64,000 nt of DNA from Mycobacterium sp. DL99 (GTDB taxonomy: Bacteria > Actinomycetota > Actinomycetes > Mycobacteriales > Mycobacteriaceae): positions 3,297,906 to 3,361,905 of the forward strand of contig NZ_SJOM01000007.1 of assembly GCF_004762045.1 (NCBI RefSeq), given 5' to 3'. The notes beneath the pieces were generated by a model, which saw only the letters and a list, made by a program, of their open reading frames with translations, did not search any database and had not been told where the DNA came from. Shown here one piece after another: positions 33,352 to 42,349 of the stretch; position 1 is the stretch's first letter, and each line of letters begins with the position of its first letter. Position numbers and translations under genes: made by a program.

Positions 33352-33807
33352 ATGACGTTCTCGCACATCGCATTGAAAACAACGGCAGCTGCCGCTGGAA
33401 TCGCGGCGGCCGGAGTCTTCGCGGCCCCACCGGCGTTCGCCGACCCGGAAGTGCTCCAGTTCGGCCAAACGGCAGAGATTCCCAGTTCAGGTGGCGCGAT
33501 CGACTACACCGTGAGTAGCTTGCAGCCCAGCGGTCACAACGACGGCATCTGGTACTCCGAGGTGACGGCCCGAGCCGCGAGCGGCTCCCCAACGCCGAAC
33601 ATTTCCGATTTCAACGCCCGAGCTGTCAACAGCTCCACCTACGCGGACATGAAGGGAAACCAGACGGACGGCCTTGCCAACCAACCGATCGCGCCGGGCG
33701 CCCAGACAACCGGGCGGATCTACTTCGACGTACGCGGGGGCACCGTTCCCGACAGCGTCGTTTACCGGGACTCCGGCGGCACTGACAAGGTGGTCTGGAA
33801 GGGCTGA
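33352..33807 (+). CDS. MPT63-like secreted protein
   Basis: A 151-residue protein of the MPT63/DUF1942 family. A signal peptide ends at AAPPAFA-DPE (about residue 31). The mature immunoglobulin-like domain contains VLQFGQTAEIPSSGG, YTVSSLQPSGHNDGIWYSEV and a C-terminal IYFDVRGGTVPDSVVYRDSG. It is expected to be secreted; the function of the family is unknown. ATG 33352 follows GAAGGGAGC; an ATG three bases earlier is out of frame and ends at once. Confidence 0.85.
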   Translation: MTFSHIALKTTAAAAGIAAAGVFAAPPAFADPEVLQFGQTAEIPSSGGAIDYTVSSLQPSGHNDGIWYSEVTARAASGSPTPNISDFNARAVNSSTYADMKGNQTDGLANQPIAPGAQTTGRIYFDVRGGTVPDSVVYRDSGGTDKVVWKG

Positions 33808-33822
33808 TCCGGGTGCGCCCAC

Positions 33823-33960
33823 ATGGGGAGGGGATGCGGGCGGAGCTCGCCGCTCATGAAGGTGTTGTGCACCGTGATCGAGGGGCACGGCGGCTGGTTG
33901 TTCAAACACACCGGTGAGGGCGTATGTGCCGCGAACTCGCCGCCGCGGCAGGCGCGTTCG
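33823..33960 (+). pseudogene. Fragment of a class III adenylate cyclase catalytic domain
   Basis: About 40 codons read VIEGHGGWLFKHTGEGVCAA followed by NSPPRQA. This resembles the metal-binding beta-hairpin region of mycobacterial cyclase-homology domains (HGGWxFKHTGDGVCAAF in intact relatives). The second metal Asp position is Glu here, and the rest of the domain is absent. It is a short relic between the MPT63 gene and a convergent DinB gene. Confidence 0.55.
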
Positions 33961-34033
33961 TCGAGACAGTGCCTCCCGCCACCATCCCGCAGCCTTTTCG
34001 CACGTGCCACGCGACGTCGACACCTCGATCAGA

Positions 34034-34600
34034 TCACCCCAACTCAGCCGGCCGCCAGCCAGCGGGCGGATCTTCGCCCACCAAACCGTCAACACTCTCG
34101 CGGATCAAATCTGCATGGCCGGTGTGGCGCCCGTACTCCTCGATCATGTCGCAGACGCTGCGCCGCAGGCTGGCTCGTCGACCGTCAGGCCATGCGAGGT
34201 CCACAAGCTGGTTCAAACCATCTGCGACAAGCACAGTTTGGAGTTTGTCCCTGGATCGTGCCACGGTGCCATCCCACAACGCATAGAGCTGTTCTGGGGT
34301 GTCATCAGCGGCCGAATTGAAGTCCCAGTCCGGATCGGTATCCCAGTCCGCGGTATCCCATGGTGATCCAATCGGCGACCCGTCGAGCATGGGGCCGAAG
34401 CGCTCCGCCTCGGCCCGCGCCAAGTGCTTGGTCAACCCCCCAAGAGTCAACGGGGACACGCCGACCCGAACCTGTAATCCCGAGGAGTCCAGGCCGCCCA
34501 CCTTCCATCGGAAGGTGGCTCGCAGCCGCTCCAGCGCACCGATGAGGTGCTCCGCCTCTGTTCCCGCCAGTGGCGGCTCCCACGGACAATCATCGACCAT
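34034..34600 (-). CDS. DinB/DUF664-family protein (putative mycothiol transferase)
   Basis: A 188-residue DinB-fold protein of the DUF664 branch. An early His in LTLGGLTKHLARAEAERFG and a later His pair in EEYGRHTGHADLIRE occupy the expected metal-binding places. WDFNSAADDTPEQLYALWD and the C-terminal DGLVGEDPP are family-typical. DUF664 proteins probably transfer mycothiol or bacillithiol to electrophiles. It is a single gene. Confidence 0.85.
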   Translation of the reverse strand: MVDDCPWEPPLAGTEAEHLIGALERLRATFRWKVGGLDSSGLQVRVGVSPLTLGGLTKHLARAEAERFGPMLDGSPIGSPWDTADWDTDPDWDFNSAADDTPEQLYALWDGTVARSRDKLQTVLVADGLNQLVDLAWPDGRRASLRRSVCDMIEEYGRHTGHADLIRESVDGLVGEDPPAGWRPAELG

Positions 34601-34698
34601 CGCCTCAGAGTATCGACCGGGTTGCTGATTCTCAGCCGTCGATACGTGATCGTTCTTCAGTTGCTACAGATCCCGGCGTCCATCGCGATGAGTTTCGG

Positions 34699-35388
34699 CT
34701 ACGGCGATCGCAAGATTACGATGGCGTTGTCGATCTTTTTGAAGGAGCTGAATGTCTCTGCGGGAACGCCGAATACGGCGGACAGCACCCGCGGTGGAAG
34801 CCTGCTGAGGGACTCACCGATACCGATATTGTCTTTGTCTTCGGGCGCACTGGTGTTCTGGATGATGATTATTGTCATGTCGTCGGGGCCGCGGTTCTCA
34901 AAGTAGTGAAATGAACCTTGGGGCGCGAAAACGATGTCATTGACATGCTGCTCGAACTGCTCGTAGTTCCCGTTCCCGTCGATGACAATCCAGGTCGCCA
35001 CTCCGCTGGTAACGATGTTGAGTTCCCACGCACTCGGATGCCAGTGCGGCTCGCGGATTCCCCCAGGCTGCAATGTGAGCAGCAGGAGGCTGGCCTCCTG
35101 CCCCTTGAGGATCGGAAAGTTGTCCTCGTTGGCTTGTTGGTACCAGCCGCCGTCATGCGTGCTTTTGGGCGAAGCGCCAAGATGGAACAAGTGTGATTGC
35201 GAGGTGATCGTCTCGGCGGGTAGGCGGGGGTCGCCAAAGCGCGCAGCATCATCGGACATTGGGGTTTCCTTGTCAGGGCCATCGCCGGTGCCGGTGGAGA
35301 TGATCAGGCGGTCAACGCCCACACCGGTTGCGGCCGCGGCGCCTGCCAGGCCCGCTCCGCCCAAGATTTTGCGACGATTAACCGTCAC
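34699..35388 (-). CDS. Exported cupin-domain protein (oxalate decarboxylase-like)
   Basis: A 229-residue single-cupin protein with a Tat-like leader (VNRRKILGGAGLAGAAAAT). The metal-binding cupin motif is GGIREPHWHPSAWELNIV near residue 112, with the second motif in NDIVFAPQGSFHYFENRG. The layout matches one half of oxalate decarboxylase-type bicupins. A twin-Arg leader implies export of a folded metalloprotein. Substrate and metal are not predictable. Confidence 0.78.
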   Translation of the reverse strand: MTVNRRKILGGAGLAGAAAATGVGVDRLIISTGTGDGPDKETPMSDDAARFGDPRLPAETITSQSHLFHLGASPKSTHDGGWYQQANEDNFPILKGQEASLLLLTLQPGGIREPHWHPSAWELNIVTSGVATWIVIDGNGNYEQFEQHVNDIVFAPQGSFHYFENRGPDDMTIIIIQNTSAPEDKDNIGIGESLSRLPPRVLSAVFGVPAETFSSFKKIDNAIVILRSP

Positions 35389-35458
35389 GCTGGGAGATTA
35401 CCGTCGACGCTGACGGGCCGTGAGCGAGTTCGAGGAAGTCGCCCGCACCGGAGAACGT

Positions 35459-36922
35459 CTAAGCGCCGGGGACATGCACGCGATGCGCCAGCCACGGCAG
35501 CGCATTGGCGAACGCCGTGGCCGCGAATTGCCATGTGTGGTAGCCGGGATACACGCGCAGCGAACAACCAATGCCGACCGCGACGGCTGCCGCGCACAGA
35601 TCGGGTAGGGCCCCCTTCTCTCGGAACTCGTCGGCGTCGTCGTGGCCACCGAAACCGACAGGCGCACGATGTTGATCGGGACGGTTCGGCAGATTTTTCG
35701 TCTTGTCGTCGGCCGGCTCCTGCGAGTCGTCGAAATACCCCGCCACTCCCACGTACGGCCCGTGCTTGGCCATGACCGTTCGCGGGTCGAATGTCGCCCA
35801 CGCATCGGCATTGCCACCGTAAAGTCGGCTGATCGTCTGCTCCTCGGTGCCCGAATTCGGTCCCCGGTCACCCCCTATGTCGTCGAACGTCTGGAACATG
35901 TCGGAGTGCATGACCGTCAGGTCGATCGCACACGTGCCTCCCATCGACCACCCGACCACGCCCCAGTTCGCAGCGTCCGATGAAGCGGCGAAGCGCGAAA
36001 TCACGTACGGACGCACATCCATTGTCAAGTGGTCAGCGGCGTTTCCGCGCGGACCGTTGACGCACTCTGTGTCGTTGTTGAAGCTCCCGCTGGAATCGAC
36101 AAAAACGAAGATCGGCGCCGCTCCCCCGTGTCCTCTGGCGAAGCTGTCGATCACGCCGATCGCGTTTCCGGTGCGCATCCAGTTCGTCGGATTGCTGAAC
36201 TCCCCTGCGATCATCATGACGACTGGCAGGGACGGTGGAGTGGCACCGCTGAACCAGGCCGGTGGCAGGTAGACATACTCACGTCTGTGCGTGAATCCGC
36301 TTGCGTCGGAGGGAATGTCAATCGGCACAACCTTCCCCGTGTCGGGCTGGGTATTGCGCATGCCGGCAAGCGCGGCTGCATCTGTCTCGTCCGGAAGGGG
36401 GCCCGAGGTGAGATCTCCCCACGCACGCTGCACTGTCGGGTAATAGCCGACCCACCCGTTGAGCACGAGCAACGTACAGATCAACGTCAACGGGACGGCC
36501 GATGCAGACAAAGTCCGCCGCCACCATCGGGTGCCGCGAAAACCCACGATCGCCACCGCCACGGAACCGGCGAACACCGCAGTCCACACCCACAGTGTGA
36601 TCGGTGCCGGGTCGGAGGCCAGCCCTTGCGAGTTCATATACGCGCGAGCCGCGAACGCGGCGAGGGCAGCGACTGCCACGCAGATAGGTATCCAGAGTGT
36701 CCGCCAACGTCGCGTCCGCCATCCGATCGCGACGACCAGCACCACGAGCGTCGCGATCTCGACGCTCAGCGGCAACCAACCGCCAAGCAGCGAGATCCCA
36801 TGCCCAAAACGGCTGAAATCGGGATCCGGGATCGGAGGCATCGGGGTCGGAACTGGCGGCTCGGTTGTCGCTGAACCGTTGGGCGGCACAGCATCAGTAT
36901 GCGAGCGTTGACTGAGAGACAC
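35459..36922 (-). CDS. Membrane-anchored esterase, FbpA/esterase D-like fold
   Basis: A 487-residue protein. After a Pro-rich tail there are four transmembrane segments (about residues 48-68, 76-95, 108-128 and 142-160). An extracytoplasmic alpha/beta hydrolase follows, with its nucleophile in GWSMGGTCA (Ser near residue 326), DDIGGDRGPN after it and a C-terminal His in YPGYHTWQF. It resembles M. tuberculosis Rv0519c/Rv0774c-type envelope esterases, remote relatives of the antigen 85 mycolyltransferases. It may act on envelope lipids. Confidence 0.78.
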   Translation of the reverse strand: MSLSQRSHTDAVPPNGSATTEPPVPTPMPPIPDPDFSRFGHGISLLGGWLPLSVEIATLVVLVVAIGWRTRRWRTLWIPICVAVAALAAFAARAYMNSQGLASDPAPITLWVWTAVFAGSVAVAIVGFRGTRWWRRTLSASAVPLTLICTLLVLNGWVGYYPTVQRAWGDLTSGPLPDETDAAALAGMRNTQPDTGKVVPIDIPSDASGFTHRREYVYLPPAWFSGATPPSLPVVMMIAGEFSNPTNWMRTGNAIGVIDSFARGHGGAAPIFVFVDSSGSFNNDTECVNGPRGNAADHLTMDVRPYVISRFAASSDAANWGVVGWSMGGTCAIDLTVMHSDMFQTFDDIGGDRGPNSGTEEQTISRLYGGNADAWATFDPRTVMAKHGPYVGVAGYFDDSQEPADDKTKNLPNRPDQHRAPVGFGGHDDADEFREKGALPDLCAAAVAVGIGCSLRVYPGYHTWQFAATAFANALPWLAHRVHVPGA

Positions 36923-37032
36923 CTGGCTGCCGGCAACTGAAAGCCTTGTAGCGACCTACATCTACTTTCTCGGCTCACACCGCATCGCCACCGCTGGCCG
37001 GCGAACATTCTCACCACCGGTTGACCGCCGTC

Positions 37033-37707
37033 TCAGCGGGATACCTCGACGATCTCACCTTTGATCGCCCAGTGCGCACCTTCCGGATCAGCAGCGAGCA
37101 ATTCGCCGGCAACGCACAGGTGGTCGGTTGGGTGCCACTGCACGCCTGCACCGAAAGGCCTGACGAGCTGCCGCACAGCGCCCAGCACCGCCCGACTTTC
37201 GTCAAGCAGGAGTTTCTCGATCTCTTCCGGTTCTGCCGGAAGGACTTTCGCGATTCGTCTTGAAACGTCAGGCAGGATGGCCGTGTCGGTGTGAGCCTGG
37301 AACGCGGAGATCACGCCGTCGAATACTCCCTTCACCAATCCGCCCCACACCGGCTCACGCCCGTGCGGTGGCCGGACCCGGACTTTGACGGCGAAGGCCA
37401 TGTCGGGCGCGACCGCCGGCTCGGCCACGTCATGGTCGTCCCGGCCGCGGGCGAGCGCTAGCCACACCTGTGCCAGCTTCTTGTCGCCTGCGAAGGCGCC
37501 CAGGTCGGTCCAGTCGAACGATGCAACCGTTCTCCCCTGCCGCCAACTGTCGAAGCCGCCCGATCCGGGCACCAGCGCGTAGCGGTAGCAGAACGGATAC
37601 TCCGTCCTGGATGGAGCCGATGGTGCGACGGCCCCCTGCTCGAAGCGGATGCCGTTGCCGCCGGCGACCCGGAACGAATCGATGTTGTAGAGCACGAGGT
37701 TCTCCAC
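37033..37707 (-). CDS. Hypothetical protein, 224 residues
   Basis: A soluble protein starting (GTG 37707) VENLVLYNIDSFRVAGGNGI. It contains FDWTDLGAFAGDKKLAQVWL and VDWGGLVK-type segments, and ends in KGEIVEVSR. The composition is that of a globular, conserved protein, but I do not recognise it. The coding pattern continues nine codons upstream to the TAA that ends the preceding gene, which is in the same frame, so the two may be remnants of one reading unit or a tight operon. Confidence 0.55.
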   Translation of the reverse strand: MENLVLYNIDSFRVAGGNGIRFEQGAVAPSAPSRTEYPFCYRYALVPGSGGFDSWRQGRTVASFDWTDLGAFAGDKKLAQVWLALARGRDDHDVAEPAVAPDMAFAVKVRVRPPHGREPVWGGLVKGVFDGVISAFQAHTDTAILPDVSRRIAKVLPAEPEEIEKLLLDESRAVLGAVRQLVRPFGAGVQWHPTDHLCVAGELLAADPEGAHWAIKGEIVEVSR

Positions 37708-37734
37708 GTCGGCGTTGGGAGGCTTGGCGCCGAA

Positions 37735-38256
37735 TTACGTTGCCTGCAGTACCTGCCCAGCCGAGGGTTCGAGCCGCCCACAGCCATCCCGGATCTCGGT
37801 CCGCAGCCGCTCTTGCCAGGCGGGCCGACGCTCGAAGCGGATGTAATCATCGGCCCATGCCTCGACCACGGGCCGATCCGCCGTCGGCCCGCGGACCTCG
37901 CAGCCCCCGTCGGGCAACGGGGAGCCGAACGTCTGGTTGACCTTCTTGACTGAAGTGGGTTGCGCAGCAACGCCATGTGGGTGGCAGGCCCCGCACGGCG
38001 GGATATGCTGCCCCACTTCGTGTATCGCCCACTGCTCGAGCTCGGCCAGCTGATCCGCGCACTTTTTCACGTACTGCCTGGTCCACCCGCCCCCGACAGG
38101 GTTCTCACCGCGGATCGTCCGGCAACCCGCACGGTGCACACGCGCGGCCGCCACGCTGCGGCTACGGGCAATGTTGATCACGTAGCCATCAGGATGGTCG
38201 GCGAGCCAGGCGAGGTAGCCGGGGTCGTCGTCACTGAACAGCGTCACGGTGGACAT
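37735..38256 (-). CDS. Hypothetical protein with CxxC motif
   Basis: A 173-residue protein (ATG 38256, MSTVTLFSDDDPGYLAWLAD). HRAGCRTIRGENP and an IPPCGACHPHGV segment (CxxC plus His) could bind zinc. No family is recognised. Its stop lies 27 bases before, and in the same frame as, the GTG of the next gene. An ATG at 38277 would add seven residues. Confidence 0.5.
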   Translation of the reverse strand: MSTVTLFSDDDPGYLAWLADHPDGYVINIARSRSVAAARVHRAGCRTIRGENPVGGGWTRQYVKKCADQLAELEQWAIHEVGQHIPPCGACHPHGVAAQPTSVKKVNQTFGSPLPDGGCEVRGPTADRPVVEAWADDYIRFERRPAWQERLRTEIRDGCGRLEPSAGQVLQAT

Positions 38257-38291
38257 CTTGCCTCCGACGACCGACAAGCCGGTCTACTTCG

Positions 38292-39344
38292 GTGGATCAC
38301 CCCGGGGCTGACGGCGCAGTACCGTCACAACTTGTGGCTGCCGAATCGTTCCGTGAGTTCCCGGTCCATGACGAGGGTCTGCTCGATGTCGGTGACGGCA
38401 ACCGCATGTACTGGCAGTGCAGGGGCAATCCGGCCGGCCGCCCGGTGTTGATTGTTCATGGTGGGCCGGGGTCAGGACGATCGCGCAACGCTCACAAGTC
38501 ATTCGATCCCGAACAGTTTCGCGTCATCTCGTTCGACCAGCGAGGATGCGGCGACAGTGTCCCCAGCGCTGCCGATCCCACTACCGACATGGGGTGCAAC
38601 ACCACCGAACATCTGCTGGCCGACATGGAACTCCTCCGTGAGCATCTGGGCATTGACCGGTGGCTGCTCTACGGCGGATCGTGGGCATCCACGCTGATCC
38701 TTGCCTATGCGCAGCGCCATCCCGAACGCGTTACCGGCATCATCCTGGTCGGAGTAACGATGAGCCGGCCGCAGGAGATCGACTGGCTCTACCGCGGCCT
38801 CCGTCTGCTGCTGCCTGCCGAATGGGAACGTTTCCGCTCTGGCGTGCCTGCCGAAGCGCGCGACAGCAACCTCGTCGAGGCGTATCGAAAGCTCATGGAA
38901 AGTCCTGATCGCGCTACCCGCGAGCAGGCCGCCGTGAACTGGTGTGCGTGGGAAGACGCCGTGATCGCACATGAAAACCTCGGTAAGCCAGGACAATACA
39001 GCGACAAGCCGGACACGGCGAAGTTGGCGTTTGTCCGTATCTGCGCGCACTACTTCGCTCACAACGCGTGGCTCGACCACGGACAACTGTTGCGGGACGC
39101 ACACCGGCTGGCCGAGATTCCGGGAGTGCTGATTCACGGACGTCTCGACCTGTCAGGACCGTTGCTCACGGCGTGGGAACTCGCGCAGGCTTGGCCCGCG
39201 GCGAAACTGAAGATCATCGACGATGCGGGTCACACCGGCAGCCCTGCCATGGCCGAGGAGATCGCTGATGCAATCGCCGGCCTGACCGCAGCCGGTGCGC
39301 CGAGCGACGAGAAAAACCGTTGGACGGGTCCACCTTCACGTTGA
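38292..39344 (+). CDS. pip: Proline iminopeptidase-like alpha/beta hydrolase
   Basis: A 350-residue S33-family peptidase releasing N-terminal proline. Landmarks are VLIVHGGPGSGRS (oxyanion loop), SFDQRGCGDS, the nucleophile GGSWASTLILAY (Ser near residue 132), IHGRLDLSGPL (Asp) and DDAGHTGS (His). The catalytic set is complete. The GTG at 38292 gives a somewhat long N-terminus. The family start would normally be near FREFPVHDEGLLDV, so the true start may be downstream. Confidence 0.85.
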   Translation: MDHPGADGAVPSQLVAAESFREFPVHDEGLLDVGDGNRMYWQCRGNPAGRPVLIVHGGPGSGRSRNAHKSFDPEQFRVISFDQRGCGDSVPSAADPTTDMGCNTTEHLLADMELLREHLGIDRWLLYGGSWASTLILAYAQRHPERVTGIILVGVTMSRPQEIDWLYRGLRLLLPAEWERFRSGVPAEARDSNLVEAYRKLMESPDRATREQAAVNWCAWEDAVIAHENLGKPGQYSDKPDTAKLAFVRICAHYFAHNAWLDHGQLLRDAHRLAEIPGVLIHGRLDLSGPLLTAWELAQAWPAAKLKIIDDAGHTGSPAMAEEIADAIAGLTAAGAPSDEKNRWTGPPSR

Positions 39345-39496
39345 TACCGTGCGCCGGAACCGTGAGATGACGCGAGGAGGTGAGACCCATGTACGCAGCA
39401 ACCATGTGGGTGCTCCCCACTCGTGTTCACGGTTGAGGGATCGACGAAGGTGTCGCCGGGAGCGCCTGACCAACGGCAATACCGAAAGGCAACACC

Positions 39497-40258
39497 ATGC
39501 ATTTCACCTCGCAGACAACCTCGAACGGCGTCATTGAACGCACTTTTACCCTGGACGGCGTCACCGGTGTGCTCTGGTCACCGGACTCCGATACTCAGGG
39601 CGCTCCCCTGATCCTGGCCGGCCATCCCGGCGGCATGGACACGAAAGCCCCGCAGCACGTAGCCCGGGCCCATTCCGCGGTGACCGCTGACGGTTTCCAC
39701 GTCGTCTCTATCGACTTGCCCGGGCACGGTGATCGGCCGCGAAGCCCACAAGACCAGCGCCTGATCACCGATTTTCGCCAGGCACGTGACGAAGGCAGTC
39801 CCGCGTTCGGCCGGATCCTCGCCGATTACTGCCAATCGGTGGCCGAGCGCGCTGTCCCGGAATGGCAGGTAGCCATCGACGCCGTGCAAGCGCTGCCCGA
39901 AATCGGTGTGCAGGCACCGATCGGCTACTCCGGAGCGTCACTGTCCGGTGCGGTTGGGATAACGCTGGCAGCGACCGAGCCTCGGATCGCCGCGGCGGTC
40001 TTCGGTTGGGTGTCGGCGCACGACGCTCTGCTCGACGCCGCAGCACGGGTAACCATCCCCATCGAGTACCTGCTCCCGTTGGACGACAAGGAAATCCCGC
40101 GCGAATTCGGTCTCGAGTTGTTCGACGCGTTCGCCTCGCAGGACAAGGCGTTACACGCCTTCCCGGGCGGGCATCACCAGGTGCCAACTGATGGCCGGAT
40201 AGACACTCGGTTCTTCCCCCGACACCTCGGACAGACGGACAGCGCTTCTCCGGTGTGA
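39497..40258 (+). CDS. Alpha/beta hydrolase
   Basis: A 253-residue hydrolase. LILAGHPGGMDTKAP provides the oxyanion region, SIDLPGHGDRP is the usual strand-loop, the nucleophile is in IGYSGASLSGAVG (Ser near residue 147) and the His in AFPGGHHQVP. A dienelactone hydrolase- or acetylesterase-like function is possible; the substrate is unknown. The gene is followed directly by a strong hairpin at 40260. Confidence 0.75.
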   Translation: MHFTSQTTSNGVIERTFTLDGVTGVLWSPDSDTQGAPLILAGHPGGMDTKAPQHVARAHSAVTADGFHVVSIDLPGHGDRPRSPQDQRLITDFRQARDEGSPAFGRILADYCQSVAERAVPEWQVAIDAVQALPEIGVQAPIGYSGASLSGAVGITLAATEPRIAAAVFGWVSAHDALLDAAARVTIPIEYLLPLDDKEIPREFGLELFDAFASQDKALHAFPGGHHQVPTDGRIDTRFFPRHLGQTDSASPV

Positions 40259-40259
40259 C

Positions 40260-40310
40260 GTGAGAGGGTATCGGTGGCCGGTCCGCACCAGGTCGCCGAT
40301 ACCCTCTCAC
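40260..40310 (+). terminator. Strong hairpin after the alpha/beta hydrolase gene
   Basis: GTGAGAGGGTATCGG (40260-40274) is perfectly complementary to CCGATACCCTCTCAC (40296-40310), with a 21-base loop. It starts two bases after the stop codon. No T-tract follows, as is common for actinobacterial terminators. Confidence 0.7.
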
Positions 40311-40626
40311 CACGAGCATGGTGGCCGGCCCCGGACTTCGCGGTGGTGCTCAGGTGCCCTGGCCTCGGAACATTGCCAGGACGCCGGCGGACCCACATAC
40401 TGACCTAGACGGCAGGTCTTCCTGACGGGTCGAAGCTTCCATACCGATGCAGCACGCATCGTCCATGCTCGGTCCGCCATCCTCGCGGCGAGCGCTCCTG
40501 GGCCGTCCCCTGACGCGGGCACCTCTTCCCCCTCCGACACCGATCGCCGTACCCGCGGTCCGCAGCGTTCGGCGGACCGATGTCGACCGCGCCTGCCCAA
40601 CACGTTGCAGAACGGAGTGAAATCAC
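40311..40626. other. Intergenic region, nothing recognised
   Basis: About 315 bases upstream of the DinB gene. Minus-strand open frames here have no family resemblance. Confidence 0.3.
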
Positions 40627-41118
40627 ATGAGTACCAACCGAATCACCGATGGAGAAGAGCGAGCGATCATCGAGAACATGCTCGACCGCAACCGCGAGGC
40701 GCTGGTCGACACCGTACGCGGCCTGTCCGATGCGGACGCCCGCCGACGGCTCGTTGCGTCGTTGACGACGCCGATCTCGTTGATCAAGCATGCCGCCGCC
40801 GCGGAACGGATCTGGTTCCAACGGTTCTGGGCAGGACTCGGCGAATCTCAATGCGACGGATACTCGAACCGCGACGAGGGCACCTTCGCCGTCGCCGACA
40901 ACGAGTCACTGGCCGACGTCATCGCCGAGTTCGAGCGCGCAAGCCGCCGGTCACGCGCGATCGCCTCCCAGTTCGACCTCGATGACACCAAGGACAATCC
41001 CCGCGAGGGCCGGGTCAGCATGCGATGGACTCTGCTTGCCATGAGCGAGGAATTCGCCCGGCACGCAGGTCACGGCGACATCCTGCGCGAACAGATCGAC
41101 GACGCCACCGCACGGTAG
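40627..41118 (+). CDS. DinB family protein (DUF664)
   Basis: A 163-residue DinB-fold protein. The first His is in ISLIKHAAAAERIWF and the second pair in EEFARHAGHGDILREQID, matching the metal triad. It is a second DUF664-type member beside those at 34034 and (as TIGR03086) 1619. It probably transfers mycothiol to an electrophile. The SnoaL-like gene follows after a 54-base gap and may be co-transcribed. Confidence 0.85.
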   Translation: MSTNRITDGEERAIIENMLDRNREALVDTVRGLSDADARRRLVASLTTPISLIKHAAAAERIWFQRFWAGLGESQCDGYSNRDEGTFAVADNESLADVIAEFERASRRSRAIASQFDLDDTKDNPREGRVSMRWTLLAMSEEFARHAGHGDILREQIDDATAR

Positions 41119-41172
41119 TCGAGCCTTGAAACTCCTTGACCTCAAGTGCGCTTGGGATTCTACGGTTGAGCC

Positions 41173-41604
41173 ATGACGACGCAGCGTCCATACCTGAATG
41201 CCCCAACCGTTGACGGCGATCAGGCGGTGCGCGATCTGATCAACCATCTCCAGCGCGGTGGTGAAACCGGAAACGCTGACGTGTACGACGAGATGTTCGC
41301 AGCCGACATCCTGTGGGGCACACCAAAAGGGATGGTGCTCCAGGGCTATTCGAATCTCAACCCGATCCATCGTCGGATGATGAGTGGTCCCCCGGTCGTT
41401 CCTGCTTCGCGCTTCGAACCGGCACAGGTCAGCCATCCCGCACCGGACGTAGTGGTTGCCCAGATTCGCCGCAGCGCGCTGGACGGTGGTTTCAGCGAGA
41501 TGGCGATGTACGTCTTGGTCCGGCAAGGTGGGAAATGGTGGGTCGCCGCGGCGCAGAACACGCCCGTCGTCGATACTCTCCCGCCGGCATCGGCTCCGCT
41601 GTGA
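41173..41604 (+). CDS. SgcJ/SnoaL-like (NTF2-fold) protein
   Basis: A 143-residue NTF2-fold protein. DVYDEMFAADILWGTPKGMV and the C-terminal strands MYVLVRQGGKWWVAAAQNTP are typical of the SgcJ/EcaC or DUF4440-type group. The catalytic role is unknown. It is separated by 10 bases from the convergent VOC gene. Confidence 0.75.
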   Translation: MTTQRPYLNAPTVDGDQAVRDLINHLQRGGETGNADVYDEMFAADILWGTPKGMVLQGYSNLNPIHRRMMSGPPVVPASRFEPAQVSHPAPDVVVAQIRRSALDGGFSEMAMYVLVRQGGKWWVAAAQNTPVVDTLPPASAPL

Positions 41605-41614
41605 GTTGGAGGTG

Positions 41615-42052
41615 TCAGTCGAGACAGAACTCGTTGCCCTCGACGTCCCGCATCACGATGCACGACTCGTTGATGCCGTCGGCGGCCAGCAATCGCACAC
41701 GCGCCGCGCCCAACTCGACCAACCGCTCGCACTCGGCCTCAAGCGTCTCCAGACGCTGCTGACCGACCAGTCCGGTGCCCACCCGCACGTCAAGATGCAC
41801 GCGGTTCTTCACGACCTTGCCTTCGGGAACGCGTTGGAAGAACAGTCTCGGACCGATGCCTGAGGGATCCACGCAGGCGTACATCGAACCCTGACTCTCA
41901 GGGGGCAGCGTTCGATCGAAATCCGCCCATGCGTCGAACCCCGGTGGTGGCGGCGGGACGACGTATCCCAGGACGGCGCACCAGAACCGAGCGACACGCT
42001 CCGGATCTGCGCAGTCGAAAGTGACTTGGAACTGCTTGACCGAGGCCATCAT
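41615..42052 (-). CDS. VOC family (glyoxalase-like) protein
   Basis: A 145-residue two-module VOC protein. It starts VKQFQVTFDCADPERVARFW with the actinobacterial glyoxalase-like pattern DPSGIGPRLFFQRVPEGKVV, KNRVHLDVR (metal His) and the terminal MRDVEGNEFCLD (metal Glu). The substrate is unknown. Confidence 0.85.
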   Translation of the reverse strand: MMASVKQFQVTFDCADPERVARFWCAVLGYVVPPPPPGFDAWADFDRTLPPESQGSMYACVDPSGIGPRLFFQRVPEGKVVKNRVHLDVRVGTGLVGQQRLETLEAECERLVELGAARVRLLAADGINESCIVMRDVEGNEFCLD

Positions 42053-42349
42053 CGGACCATATCGATGCGTACTCGTTTCCGGCCAGTGAATATGCAGGCA
42101 CCCAGAGCCGGATTCGCCCGACTTCTCTCACACCGTGCGTACCCGCTGTCTGGAATCACTGATCGTTCGTAGTGGTTGGCCCATTCGTTTTTGACATGCA
42201 CGTCAAACTTCAAGCGCCGTTGCAGTTTTTGCCAGCGAAGTTCGTATTTCCACCCGCAGCACGTGCGGAGCTGTGAGCATGGCGACAACGGTTCGGCAAC
42301 GGCAAACATCAAGCCGACCCGTTTGAGCCCCAGACGAAGGGAGCGGCAG
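42053..42349. other. Divergent intergenic region, nothing recognised
   Basis: About 300 bases between the VOC gene and a small secreted protein gene, presumably holding both promoters. No palindrome or repeat stood out. Confidence 0.3.

Noticed and set aside
36029..36874. A 281-codon plus-strand frame opposite the membrane esterase
   Set aside because: It has Arg/His-rich shadow composition and no family motifs, while the minus-strand gene has clear hydrolase and membrane features.
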